Of a stretch of DNA of 64,000 nucleotides, positions 18,906 to 27,644 are shown one piece after another. Each line of letters starts with the position of its first letter. Within the stretch, counting starts at the first letter, position 1. The stretch covers positions 1,253,001 to 1,317,000 of the forward strand of contig CP102593.1 in assembly GCA_025666215.1 (NCBI GenBank), given 5' to 3'. The position numbers were made by a program, and so were the translations under genes. Below the pieces are notes generated by a model that was not told the origin of the DNA, did no database searches, and saw only the letters and a program-made list of their open reading frames with translations. Source of the stretch: Xanthomonas campestris pv. phormiicola (GTDB lineage Bacteria; Pseudomonadota; Gammaproteobacteria; Xanthomonadales; Xanthomonadaceae).

Positions 18906-20935
18906 TGGCTATCAAGACGGGACTCGGGACTCGGGACTCGGGACTCGAAAAAGCACCGGAACTTGTGACCCCAGATTCGGCCGTTGGGCGACTGTCTGCG
19001 TCCGACGCGGACCCGCAGTTCGCTGCCTCGTCCGAGTCCCGAGTCCCGAGTCGCGCGTCCCGCAGCGGCGACGCGGTCGCCGCCTACCTGCAGCAGCACG
19101 AACACAAGCCGCTGCTGCGCTTCATCACCTGCGGCAGCGTCGACGACGGCAAGAGCACCCTGATCGGGCGCCTGCTGTACGACAGCAAGCGCCTGTTCGA
19201 CGACCAGCTCGCCGCGCTCAGCGCCGACAGCAAGCGCCACGGCACCCGCGGCGGCGAGATCGACTACGCGCTGCTGCTCGACGGCCTGGCCGCCGAGCGC
19301 GAGCAGGGCATCACCATCGATGTGGCCTACCGCTACTTCGATACCGACAAGCGCAAGTTCATCGTCGCCGATTGCCCCGGCCACGAGCAGTACACCCGCA
19401 ACATGGCCACCGGCGCCTCCACCGCCGACGTGGCGGTGGTGCTGGTCGATGCGCGCAAGGGCCTGCTGACCCAGACCCACCGCCACAGCTACATCGTCTC
19501 GCTGCTCGGCATCCGCCACGTGGTGCTGGCGGTCAACAAGATGGACCTGGTCGATTTCGACCAGGCCAGCTTCGATGCGATCGTCGCCAGCTACCGCGCG
19601 CTGGCCGCGCAACTGGGCATCGCGCAGGTGCAGTGCATCCCGCTGTCGGCGCTGGACGGCGACAACCTGTCGCAGCGGTCCGCGCGCACGCCCTGGTATG
19701 GCGGCCCGGCCTTGCTCGAATACCTGGAAGGCCTGGACCTGGCCGCGCGCGACGCCGACAGCGGCCTGCGCCTGCCGGTGCAGTGGGTCAATCGCCCGAA
19801 CCAGCAGTTCCGCGGTTTCGCCGGCACGCTCGCGGCCGGCCAGGTGCGGCCGGGCGATGCGGTGGTGGTGCTGCCGTCGGCGCGCCGCTCCACCGTCGCA
19901 CGGGTGCTCGACGGCACTGGCGACGTGGACCGGGCCGTGGCCGGGCAGGCGGTGACGCTGACCCTGGCCGACGAGATCGACATCAGCCGCGGCGACGTGA
20001 TCGCCGCCGCCGACGACCCGCCGGAGGTGGCCGACCAGTTCGCCGCGCACGTGCTGTGGATGGACGATGCCGCACTGCTGCCGGGGCGCCCGTACTGGCT
20101 GAAGATCGGCACACGCACGGTGTCGGCCAGCGTCAGCGAGATCAAGCACCGCATCGACGTGAACACCCAGGAGCGGCTGGCGGCCAAGCGCCTGGAATTG
20201 AACGAGGTCGGCTACTGCAACCTGGCGCTGGACGAGTCGATCGCATTCGAGCCGTACGCGCGCAACCGCGCGCTCGGCGGCTTCATCCTGATCGACCGGC
20301 AGAGCAACGCCACCGTCGCCGCCGGCACGCTGGATTTCGCGCTGCGCCGCGCCGGCAACGTGCACTGGCAGCACCTGGACGTGGACCGCGCCGCACGCGC
20401 GCGGATCAAGGGTCAGGCGCCGAAGGTGCTGTGGTTCACCGGCCTGTCCGGCGCCGGCAAGTCCACCGTCGCCAATCTGGTCGACAAGCGCCTGCATGCG
20501 CTCGGCTATCACACCTTCATCCTCGACGGCGACAACGTGCGGCACGGGCTGAACCGCGACCTGGGCTTCACCGACGAGGACCGGGTGGAGAACATCCGCC
20601 GCGTCGCCGAGGTGGCGCGCCTGATGGCCGACGCCGGGCTGATCGTGCTGGTCAGCTTCATCTCGCCGTTCCGTGCCGAGCGGCGCATGGCGCGCGAGCG
20701 CTTCGCCGAGGGCGACTTCGTCGAGGTCTTCGTCGACGTGCCGCTGCACGTGGCCGAGGCGCGCGACGTGAAGGGGCTGTACGCCAAGGCCCGCGCCGGG
20801 CAGATCCCCAACTTCACCGGCATCGATTCGCCGTACGAGGCGCCGGAGCAGCCGGAACTGCACCTGCGCGCGGACGGCGACAACGCCGAGGCGCTGGCGG
20901 CGCAGGTGCTGGCCTGGCTGGACGCGCACGACTGA
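18905..20935 (+). CDS. cysNC: Bifunctional sulfate adenylyltransferase subunit 1 / APS kinase
   Basis: The CysN GTPase half (residues ~60-470) drives APS synthesis by CysD; the CysC half (~505-676) phosphorylates APS to PAPS. GTPase motifs: [42 protein letters not shown]. Kinase motifs: [29 protein letters not shown]. The fusion is common in Xanthomonas. Unusual is the N-terminus: the only ATG is at the cysD junction, and the first ~55 codons cross both arms of the GGGACTCGG repeat, giving an extension ([24 protein letters not shown]) before the conserved [19 protein letters not shown]. Confidence 0.95.
   Translation: MAIKTGLGTRDSGLEKAPELVTPDSAVGRLSASDADPQFAASSESRVPSRASRSGDAVAAYLQQHEHKPLLRFITCGSVDDGKSTLIGRLLYDSKRLFDDQLAALSADSKRHGTRGGEIDYALLLDGLAAEREQGITIDVAYRYFDTDKRKFIVADCPGHEQYTRNMATGASTADVAVVLVDARKGLLTQTHRHSYIVSLLGIRHVVLAVNKMDLVDFDQASFDAIVASYRALAAQLGIAQVQCIPLSALDGDNLSQRSARTPWYGGPALLEYLEGLDLAARDADSGLRLPVQWVNRPNQQFRGFAGTLAAGQVRPGDAVVVLPSARRSTVARVLDGTGDVDRAVAGQAVTLTLADEIDISRGDVIAAADDPPEVADQFAAHVLWMDDAALLPGRPYWLKIGTRTVSASVSEIKHRIDVNTQERLAAKRLELNEVGYCNLALDESIAFEPYARNRALGGFILIDRQSNATVAAGTLDFALRRAGNVHWQHLDVDRAARARIKGQAPKVLWFTGLSGAGKSTVANLVDKRLHALGYHTFILDGDNVRHGLNRDLGFTDEDRVENIRRVAEVARLMADAGLIVLVSFISPFRAERRMARERFAEGDFVEVFVDVPLHVAEARDVKGLYAKARAGQIPNFTGIDSPYEAPEQPELHLRADGDNAEALAAQVLAWLDAHD
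18919..19062. repeat. GGGACTCGG-type inverted repeat pair inside the 5' end of cysNC
   Basis: Left arm 18919-18947 (GGGACTC repeated four times) and right arm 19032-19062 (CGAGTCCCGAGTCCCGAGTC and a diverged end) enclose 84 bases. It is the same element as between cysJ and cysI, but here it lies wholly in the coding frame and keeps it open, adding about 50 residues to CysN. Confidence 0.88.
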
Positions 20936-20940
20936 GCGCG

Positions 20941-20961
20941 GGCGCCGCCCCCGGCGGCGCC
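20941..20961 (+). terminator. Perfect 9-bp GC hairpin after cysNC
   Basis: GGCGCCGCC at 20941-20949 and GGCGGCGCC at 20953-20961 enclose a CCC loop, five bases after the cysNC stop. There is no T tract. It probably marks the 3' end of the cysDNC transcript. Confidence 0.55.
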
Positions 20962-21107
20962 GGCCATGCATGCTGCCGAACGCTGGCCGGTGCGCAGCGG
21001 GAGTTGCCGGCGGCCGCGCCGGTGCGCATCCTATGCAGGCAGGGAGGCGGTGTGGATCCAGGGGCACCCTGGGGCCGGATCCTTGCGGCAACGTTCAGGG
21101 GGAACGC

Positions 21108-21533
21108 GTGGATCCGAAGATGCAGGCCTTGCTGGCCAGGACCAATGTCACCGAGCTGGTCGCGCCGGCGGCGGTGGAACAGGTGACTCACCAACCGGTG
21201 CGGCCCGAGCCGCCGCCAGCGCAGCGGCCGCTATATTCCACGGCCGATCCGTTCCAGTACCACTTGGCCACCACCGAAATCGTCTGCAAGCTGCAGGAGC
21301 GCACGACCAGGCCGGCGGTACGGGCGTTCGGCTGGCTGGTGTTCGGGGTGCCGATGGCGCTGTTCGGGCTGATGCTGTTGCAGCTGGTCTGGTACGACGC
21401 CGGGCTGCATGCATGGAAGATCCCGCACACCGTCGGCGGTGCGCTGCGCACGCTGGTCGGGACCGCTTCTGCGCTGGCATTCATCGTGGCGTACCCGTAT
21501 TTCACCCGCCGCCGGGGGGCCACCGCCGGCTGA
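21108..21533 (+). CDS. Hypothetical two-helix membrane protein
   Basis: 141 residues; no family recognised. The first 60 residues are polar and Pro/Glu-rich, then FQYHLATTEIVCKLQER, followed by two membrane helices (about 75-97, GWLVFGVPMALFGLMLLQLV, and about 113-133, TLVGTASALAFIVAYPYF) and a short basic tail. GTG 21108 is chosen because AGGGGGAA precedes it by 4-5 bases; an ATG four codons later is possible. The same frame runs further upstream without a ribosome site. It stands alone between the sulfur genes and convergent glycan genes, so context gives no function. Confidence 0.65.
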   Translation: MDPKMQALLARTNVTELVAPAAVEQVTHQPVRPEPPPAQRPLYSTADPFQYHLATTEIVCKLQERTTRPAVRAFGWLVFGVPMALFGLMLLQLVWYDAGLHAWKIPHTVGGALRTLVGTASALAFIVAYPYFTRRRGATAG

Positions 21534-21646
21534 GGCATGCGGCGCGCATGCGTCGGCGCGTCGCTATCGCTGCGGCTGGCAAGGCGGGGTGCGCCGGCCG
21601 GCGTGCGGCCCGGTGCGGTGACGTCGCTGGTCGCCGGCGGCTGGCT

Positions 21647-22768
21647 TCAATGCGCGCCGGGCTGCGCCTGGGTCAGCCGCTGCGGCGCGCGGCGCGGCGC
21701 CTGCAGCACCTGCACGAACTGCGCGGCGATCACCGCACCGGCGAAGTGGCGCTGCACGAACTGGCGGCCGGCCTGGCCCATGCGCTGGCGGCGCTGCGCA
21801 TCGCACATGCGCAGGATCGCATCGCGCCAGGCGCTCACGTCGCCCGGCGGCAGCAGTTCGCCGCTGACGTCGGCATCCAGCGTCTCCGCCGCGCCGCCGA
21901 CGCGGCTGGCGAGCACCGGCACTTCGCTGGCCTGCGCTTCCACCGAGACCCGGCCGAAGGTCTCCGGCGCCAGCGAGGGGAACGCCAGCATCGACATCGC
22001 GTTGTAGTAGGGCGTGGCGTCGTTGACCCAGCCTACGAAGCGGTGCCGTGTGGCGCTGGCCTGGCCGCTGGCCTGCGCGTGCAGGCGCGCCGCATCCGGG
22101 CCGTCGCCCAGCCACAGGCAGTGCAGCGCCGGTTCGATCGCCATCGCCGCGGACGCCGCCTCCAGCAGGGGAAAGATGCCCTTGCCGTGCTGCAGGCGGC
22201 CGCTGTAGCCGATCACGATGGCGTCCTCGGGCAGGCCGAGCGTGGCGCGCAGGGCGCGGCCGCGTTGCGGATCCGGGCGCAGGCTGTCCATGTTCACCGG
22301 GTTGTACAGCACCTGTACCAGCGCCTCCGGCACGCCGCGCTCCAGGTAGGCCTGCCGCGCATAGCGCGACACCGCGAAGAAGCGCGAGGCCAGGCGCGGG
22401 ATCGCGTAGCCGGAGAAGGCGCGCATCGCCGGCGCACGGTGCCGGAACAGCGCCACGCGGATGCCGAGCGCGCGGCCGACCAGCAGCAACGGCCAGTATT
22501 CCTTGCCGAAATTGCCGACCAGCCAGTCCGGTTGCAGGCGCCGCGCCAGGCGCAGCAGCGGCGCGTAGCCGGCCGGATCCAGCGCGTTGCGGAAGTGGCC
22601 GAAATGCACGCTCACCCCGCTGCGCTGCAGCTCCTCGGCGATCAGCCCGCCTTGGCAGGCGATCACCTCGACGCGGTGGCCGGCGCCGGCCAGCGCCTGC
22701 GCCAGCGCCACGAAGTGCGTGGCCGCGCCGGTGTTCTCGGGATTGGTGCCGACGAACAGGAACTTCAT
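21647..22768 (-). CDS. GT4-family glycosyltransferase
   Basis: 373-residue GT-B enzyme, predicted to move a sugar from a nucleotide donor to a cell-surface glycan or lipid carrier at the cytoplasmic membrane face. N-terminal Rossmann start MKFLFVGTNPENTGAATHF; C-terminal donor domain with GYSGRLQHGKGIFPLLEA and the EX7E motif in SLAPETFGRVSVEAQ. Acceptor and sugar cannot be told from sequence. Its ATG overlaps the stop of the upstream polysaccharide deacetylase by 4 bases, so the two act together, probably on an envelope or exported polysaccharide. An upstream frame extension overlaps the deacetylase gene and is not coding. Confidence 0.88.
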   Translation of the reverse strand: MKFLFVGTNPENTGAATHFVALAQALAGAGHRVEVIACQGGLIAEELQRSGVSVHFGHFRNALDPAGYAPLLRLARRLQPDWLVGNFGKEYWPLLLVGRALGIRVALFRHRAPAMRAFSGYAIPRLASRFFAVSRYARQAYLERGVPEALVQVLYNPVNMDSLRPDPQRGRALRATLGLPEDAIVIGYSGRLQHGKGIFPLLEAASAAMAIEPALHCLWLGDGPDAARLHAQASGQASATRHRFVGWVNDATPYYNAMSMLAFPSLAPETFGRVSVEAQASEVPVLASRVGGAAETLDADVSGELLPPGDVSAWRDAILRMCDAQRRQRMGQAGRQFVQRHFAGAVIAAQFVQVLQAPRRAPQRLTQAQPGAH

Positions 22769-23556
22769 GCGCGCCGATCCTCGTAACCGGTCAGCGCGCG
22801 CAGCGCGAACTGCGGCAGGACGTGGTGCCGCGCCACCTGGATGCGCGGATAGCGCCAGGGATCGGACCCGGGCACGGCACGGCCGCGGCGGGTGGTGGTC
22901 GCGGCGACATAGCCGGCCTCGCGCACCGTCGCGGCGACGCGCGCGTCGACGTCGCCGTACGGATAGCAGAACTGGGTGACCGGTGCGCCGAGCCGATCTT
23001 CCAGCTCGCGCTTGCAGCCGCCGATCTCCTCGCGCAGCTCGGCGTCGCTGCACGCGGTCAGGTGGGGATGCGAGCGGGTGTGCGCACCGATCTCCATGCC
23101 GCCGGCGCGCCACTGGCGCAGCTCGGCCAGGCTCATCAGCGGCTTCTCGATGCCGAGTTTCTGTGCGTCCCAGGTGTTGTGGCGGCCGATGCTGCCGCTG
23201 ACCGCGTACACCGTGGCGCTGAAGCCCAGCCGTTGCAGCACCGGCAGCGCGGCATGCAGGTTGTCGAGGTAACCGTCGTCCAGGGTCACCACCGCGACCC
23301 GGCCGTGGCGTTCGCCGCGCAGGTAGGGCATGGCCTCGGACATGGACACGCCGCGGTAGCCCAGCCGGCGCAGCAACTGCATCTGCCGCGCGAAGCGCGC
23401 CGGTGCGACGTACAGGCTGCGGTACACCTGCAACTGCCGCGGCGCCGGCGCGATGTTGTGGTACATGAAGATCGGAATACGTGCCGCAGCGGGGGAGGTC
23501 GCGGGTTGCATCGGGGCGGCTCGGGACGATCGCGAGGAAGGGAGGACGCGCTGCAT
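22765..23556 (-). CDS. Polysaccharide deacetylase (NodB-homology domain)
   Basis: About 263 residues. The carbohydrate esterase 4 fold is shown by IPIFMYHNIAP, the metal-site motif TLDDGY (two Asp), HTRSHPHLT with the paired His, CYPYGDVDARV and a final RYPRIQVARHHVLPQF. Such enzymes remove N- or O-acetyl groups from envelope polysaccharides. There is no clear signal peptide. Two starts are possible, ATG 23556 (MQRVLPSSRSS) and ATG 23511 (MQPATSPAAARIP); neither has a strong ribosome site. Coupled to the glycosyltransferase by a 4-base overlap. Confidence 0.85.
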   Translation of the reverse strand: MQRVLPSSRSSRAAPMQPATSPAAARIPIFMYHNIAPAPRQLQVYRSLYVAPARFARQMQLLRRLGYRGVSMSEAMPYLRGERHGRVAVVTLDDGYLDNLHAALPVLQRLGFSATVYAVSGSIGRHNTWDAQKLGIEKPLMSLAELRQWRAGGMEIGAHTRSHPHLTACSDAELREEIGGCKRELEDRLGAPVTQFCYPYGDVDARVAATVREAGYVAATTTRRGRAVPGSDPWRYPRIQVARHHVLPQFALRALTGYEDRRA

Positions 23557-23749
23557 TAGCGCGCGCCAACCTTTCGGCGGCCTGTCGTGCATGCCGGCAC
23601 TGCGCCAGCGCGCGCGGCAAGACGCGCTGCCGCCGCAGGTCGTTGCGCTGTTCTGCGCGGTGCGCGCATGCAGCGCGGGACACAAGGCATGCGGCAAGGG
23701 CATGCCAGTGCCGGTTATGCTCGGCTGCCGATCCGCAGGAGCATGGCCG

Positions 23750-24307
23750 ATGCCCGACGAACCCAGCACCGTGGCCTGGCGCGACCTGCGCCTGACCGTC
23801 GACGGGATGCAACTGCGCCGTTGGCGCGACGACGATCTGGACGCGCTGCTGCGCCATGCCGACGATGCGCAGGTGGTGCGCGGCCTCAGCGAGCGCTTTC
23901 CGCATCCCTACACCCGCGCCGACGGCGAGGCGTTCCTGGGCGGGCGCGTGGTCGATCTAGGGCATCCGGTGCTGGCGATCGAGATCGATGGCGAGGCCTG
24001 CGGCAGCATCGGCCTGCGTCCCGGTCGCGGCGAGCGTGCGCATGTGGCCGAACTGGGCTATTGGCTGGGACGCCGGCACTGGGGACAGGGCCGGATGACG
24101 CGGATCGTCGCTGCCTACCTGGACTGGGCGATCCCTGCGCTCGGGCTGCTGCGCATCGAGACCAGCGTGCTGGACAGCAACCCGGCCTCGGCGCGGGTGC
24201 TGGAGAAGAACGGCTTCGTGCGCGAGGGCATCCGCCGCAGCGCGCTGCGCAAGCAGGGGCACCTGCACGATCTGCACCTGTTCGGGCGCCTGCACGCGCC
24301 AGAGTGA
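23750..24307 (+). CDS. GNAT acetyltransferase, RimJ/RimL type
   Basis: 185 residues with the RimJ/RimL layout: LRLTVDGMQLRRWRDDDLDA at the start, VLAIEIDGEACGSIGL, then the acetyl-CoA loop YWLGRRHWGQGRMTRIVAAY and the C-terminal LRIETSVLDSNPASARVLEK with NGFVREGI. It acetylates a protein N-terminus or a small amine; the substrate cannot be inferred. AGGAG stands about 8 bases before ATG 23750. Divergent from the deacetylase, followed by a hairpin terminator. Confidence 0.87.
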   Translation: MPDEPSTVAWRDLRLTVDGMQLRRWRDDDLDALLRHADDAQVVRGLSERFPHPYTRADGEAFLGGRVVDLGHPVLAIEIDGEACGSIGLRPGRGERAHVAELGYWLGRRHWGQGRMTRIVAAYLDWAIPALGLLRIETSVLDSNPASARVLEKNGFVREGIRRSALRKQGHLHDLHLFGRLHAPE

Positions 24308-24354
24308 GATCTGCGTTCGGCAGTCAGCGCCGATTCATGCACAATCGAGCCAGC

Positions 24355-24378
24355 CCCCGTTCGCGGGGTCTCCTTCTT
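24355..24378 (+). terminator. UUCG-loop hairpin terminator after the GNAT gene
   Basis: CCCCG at 24355-24359 and CGGGG at 24364-24368 enclose a TTCG tetraloop, followed by the T-rich run TCTCCTTCTT. It lies 47 bases after the GNAT stop and just before the amino-acid carrier gene. Confidence 0.65.
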
Positions 24379-24395
24379 GGGTCTCGGGGAACTGC

Positions 24396-25913
24396 GTGGA
24401 ATCGATCATCACTGCATTGAACGGCTTGATCTGGAGCAAGGCGCTGATCTTCATGTGCCTGGCGGCCGGCCTGTACTTCACCATCCGCACCCGCTGCATG
24501 CAGGTGCGCGGCTTCGCCGAGATGCTGCGGCTGACCGTCGGCGGGCAGAAATCCGATGCCGGCGTGTCCTCGTTCCAGGCGCTGGCGATGTCGATGGCCG
24601 GGCGCATCGGCATCGGCAACATCGCCGGCGTGGCCACCGCCATCGCCTTCGGTGGGCCGGGCGCGATCTTCTGGATGTGGGTGATGGGCTTCTTCGGCGC
24701 CTCCACCTCGTACATCGAATCGACCCTGGCGCAGATCTACAAGGTCAAGGACGCCGACGGCCGCTACCGCGGCGGCCCGGCCTACTACATCGAAAAGGCG
24801 ATGGGGCTGAAGTGGTACGCGCTGCTGTTCGCGATCGCCACCATCGTCGCCACCGGCTTCCTGATGCCCGGAGTGCAGGCCAATGCGATCGCCGACAGCG
24901 TGGTCAACGCCTGCCGCGGCGGCCCGCTGTGCGGCCCGCTCGACGGGGTGTGGATGGGGCTGCCGGCGGTGCAGGCGTTGAAGCTGGGCATCGGCATGAC
25001 CGTGGCGCTGTTGCTGGCGGTGATCATCTTCGGCGGGGTCAGGCGCATCGCCACCTTCGCCGAGATCGTGGTGCCGTTCATGGCGCTGGGCTACATCCTG
25101 ATGGCGGTGGTGGTGATGGCGCTCAACGCCGAACGGGTGCCGGAGATGTTCGCGATCATCTTCCGCAGCGCGTTCGGCGCGCACGCCGCGTTCGGCGCGC
25201 TGCTCGGCCTGGCGGTGGAGTGGGGGGTCAAGCGCGGCATCTACGCCAACGAGGCCGGGCAGGGTACCGGCCCGCACGCCGCGGCCGCGGCCGAGGTCTC
25301 GCATCCGGCCAAGCAGGGCTACGTGCAGGCCTTCGCGATCTACTTCGACACGATGATGGTGTGCACCGCGACCGCGTTCCTGATCCTGGCCACCGGCAAG
25401 TACAACGTGTATGCGCCGGACGGCGGCGAGCACCTGTTCGCCGGCCTGCGCGGGGTGCAGGAAGGCCCGGGCTACGCGCAGGCCGCGGTGGACGCGATCC
25501 TGCCCGGCTGGGGCGCCGGGTTCGTGGCGCTGGCGCTGTTCTTCTTCGCCTTCACCACGATCATGGCCTATTACTACATGGCCGAGACCAACCTCAGCTA
25601 CGTCAACGGCAACCGCCGCCGTCCGCTCAGCGTGCTGGTGCTGCGGCTGGGCATCCTGGGCATGGTGGTGTTCGGCGCGTTCCACGACGCCAAGCTGGCA
25701 TGGTCGCTGGGCGACATCGGCGTGGGCCTGATGGCCTGGCTCAACATCATCGCCATCCTGATCCTGCAGAAGCCGGCGCTGCTGGCGTTGCGCGACTACG
25801 AGCGGCAGAAGAAGGCCGGCCTGGACCCGGTGTTCGATCCGCTGCCGCTGGGCATCAAGAACGCCGATCTGTGGCGCGAGCGCCTGTTGCCGCCGGCGCC
25901 GCGCAACGAATGA
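24396..25913 (+). CDS. Sodium:alanine (AGCS-family) symporter
   Basis: Integral membrane carrier of 505 residues that takes up alanine, glycine or related amino acids with sodium. About eleven hydrophobic helices; family marks include MSMAGRIGIGNIAGVATAIA, GPGAIFWMWVMGFFGASTSY, the GGPAYYIEKAMG loop and NEAGQGTGPHAAAAAEVSHP. GTG 24396 (VESIITALN) is the start; GGGGAA lies 4 bases before it. Monocistronic: a terminator precedes it and a perfect hairpin follows. Confidence 0.93.
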   Translation: MESIITALNGLIWSKALIFMCLAAGLYFTIRTRCMQVRGFAEMLRLTVGGQKSDAGVSSFQALAMSMAGRIGIGNIAGVATAIAFGGPGAIFWMWVMGFFGASTSYIESTLAQIYKVKDADGRYRGGPAYYIEKAMGLKWYALLFAIATIVATGFLMPGVQANAIADSVVNACRGGPLCGPLDGVWMGLPAVQALKLGIGMTVALLLAVIIFGGVRRIATFAEIVVPFMALGYILMAVVVMALNAERVPEMFAIIFRSAFGAHAAFGALLGLAVEWGVKRGIYANEAGQGTGPHAAAAAEVSHPAKQGYVQAFAIYFDTMMVCTATAFLILATGKYNVYAPDGGEHLFAGLRGVQEGPGYAQAAVDAILPGWGAGFVALALFFFAFTTIMAYYYMAETNLSYVNGNRRRPLSVLVLRLGILGMVVFGAFHDAKLAWSLGDIGVGLMAWLNIIAILILQKPALLALRDYERQKKAGLDPVFDPLPLGIKNADLWRERLLPPAPRNE

Positions 25914-25943
25914 GCGCTGCGGCCGTGCATGCCGCGATGACAC

Positions 25944-25966
25944 GCTGCCGGCCTGGGGCCGGCAGC
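25944..25966. terminator. Bidirectional 10-bp hairpin between convergent genes
   Basis: GCTGCCGGCC at 25944-25953 pairs perfectly with GGCCGGCAGC at 25957-25966 over a TGG loop, between the ends of the AGCS carrier (plus) and the secreted protein gene (minus). It can serve both strands; there is no long T run. Confidence 0.6.
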
Positions 25967-25994
25967 GGTGCCGTGCGTTAGGGGCAGGGCGCGA

Positions 25995-27059
25995 TCAGTA
26001 GGAGATCGTCGCCGAGGTGGCGGTGGTCTGCACATCGTAGTTGCACTGCACGTCCAGGCCGGAACTGTCGGTGTACGAAACCCATGCCGGCGACTGCACG
26101 CGTCCCAGTTTGTAGTCGTACACGCCGATCGCGTTGAAGGTGATGTGACCGTCGGGCGGATACTGGTCGCAGCTGTCCACCGAATACACCTCCAGCGCGC
26201 CACCTATCACCAGGTGCGTGCTCGAATCGATGTCGTAGCTGGTGCTGAGCCGGACGCTCTTGCCGGTGGTGACGTTGCGCGTGTCGACGTTCCAGTTCGA
26301 GCAAGGCCTGCCGTTGTTGCAGGTGGCGTAGGTGTCGCCCACGATCTGGTCGCCGGCTTTGGCCGGAATGAAATCGCTGGACCACACCATGCCATCCTGG
26401 CAGCAGTTCCAACTGCTCAGATCCCAGGTGTTGCTGTCGCCGCGGTAGCCCAGCACCGGTTGCAGGATCGTCGGATCATCGCTCTGCATGCCCGGGAAGA
26501 AGTACACCGTCTGCTGTGCCACGTTGGTCGGATTCTTCGGTACTTTCCAGCTCGCGACGATGCGGCCCATCTTGGCGCCAGTCACGTCGATGGCCGACTG
26601 GACCCAATCGTGCGCAATCGGTGGCGGCACCGATCCGGGTGATCTGGACGCTGTCAGCGCGGCGCTGCCGCGGACCAGTCGACCATCGATTCCGCGACCG
26701 TCGGGCCGCACCCGCGCGCCGCTGGGAGTGAAGTTGTCCTGGGTACAGGCCTGCGCCTGTTCGCGCAGGCCATCGACGTGTTGCAGGCTGCCGTCCTCGA
26801 GGATGCGCTCGCCGGCATGGACTTGGCGCACGCATGCCGGCGCGAAGTAGCCGAACGGGGTGACCACGTAGTCGTCCGGGATACCGGCCGGCTTGTGCGC
26901 TGCGCTCATGCTGCCGACCCGCGCGAGCCGGGCATCCGGCAGGCCATCCTGGGGCGCTGCCGATGCAGCGCCGGCCATGCCGATCAGGGCGAGCAGCATC
27001 ACTGCGGTGGTGGAACAACGACGCAGTGTCGATCTTGCGCTACGGAAAGAGGATTTCAT
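25995..27059 (-). CDS. Secreted protein with eqolisin (peptidase G1)-like features
   Basis: 354 residues with a signal peptide (hydrophobic TTAVMLLALIGMAGAASA, cleavage near residue 34). After a low-complexity region, the second half looks like a beta-sandwich: IVASWKVPKNP, TVYFFPGMQ, TILQPVLGYRG, AGDQIVGDTYATC, VTTGKSVRLSTSYD, GGALEVYSVDSC. These resemble the WxVP start, the ILQ-G glutamine strand, the GD-I and N-TTG strands and a late glutamate strand of fungal eqolisins, acid peptidases with a Gln/Glu pair. Six cysteines suggest disulfides. The match is by eye and remote. A second secreted candidate glutamic peptidase (neprosin) lies 3 kb away on the same strand. Confidence 0.6.
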   Translation of the reverse strand: MKSSFRSARSTLRRCSTTAVMLLALIGMAGAASAAPQDGLPDARLARVGSMSAAHKPAGIPDDYVVTPFGYFAPACVRQVHAGERILEDGSLQHVDGLREQAQACTQDNFTPSGARVRPDGRGIDGRLVRGSAALTASRSPGSVPPPIAHDWVQSAIDVTGAKMGRIVASWKVPKNPTNVAQQTVYFFPGMQSDDPTILQPVLGYRGDSNTWDLSSWNCCQDGMVWSSDFIPAKAGDQIVGDTYATCNNGRPCSNWNVDTRNVTTGKSVRLSTSYDIDSSTHLVIGGALEVYSVDSCDQYPPDGHITFNAIGVYDYKLGRVQSPAWVSYTDSSGLDVQCNYDVQTTATSATISY

Positions 27060-27575
27060 TGGGATCGCCTTGTAGTGATGAGGCAGGAATGATGGTTGCG
27101 GGACTGCTCGGCGCGATGCCGCACCCGCCGCGACTGGAGCGGCCGGGTTGGTTTGGAGGCGATGGTGTCCCGCAAGACGAAGCCGGATGCTGCGGTCGTG
27201 GTTGTCGTCGATAATGTCGTCCGTTGCCGTGCCGAGGTGCGGCGACGATGTGCCATGGCGCAGCGGCGTGATTGTGAGAATTCGTCGCCTGTTGCCGCGA
27301 ATGCGGCATGGTGGCGGGGGACGGCGAACTGCTTCACGGTCACAATCGGGCCGGCATTCGCCTTCTGGGCGCGCTGGGTAGACAATCCATGCACCGAAGT
27401 CGAACGCCACCGCCGCGGCGGGCGAAATACCGTGCCGGACTCCGCCGACCGGACGCAGCTGCGCAGGGGGTGTCGCGCGAACGACGCCAATCGCACGTGC
27501 AGGGCGGGGATGAGCGAAAATCGCCGGAGTGCGCCGGTACGGTGCGTTGCCATTGCGCTCCAGGAGAGCTTGCCC

Positions 27576-27644
27576 ATGCGTCATGACCCTTCTTCCCACT
27601 GCGTCGCCGCCGCGCGCGCGGCGCTGCCGAGCGCGCCGCGATGA
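27576..27644 (+). CDS. Possible 22-residue coupled leader before the methyltransferase gene
   Basis: ATG 27576 is preceded at 9 bases by AGGAG; the frame (MRHDPSSHCVAAARAALPSA, PR) ends in TGA that overlaps the next ATG as ATGA at 27641. It may be a short translationally coupled leader. The rest of the 580-base gap before it (27060-27575) shows no convincing gene. Confidence 0.25.
   Translation: MRHDPSSHCVAAARAALPSAPR

Noticed and set aside
27096..27644. 182-codon plus-strand frame before the methyltransferase
   Set aside because: Composition is Arg/Ala/Cys-rich as in shadow frames, no ribosome site at its start; only the last 22 codons have one, in a different frame context.
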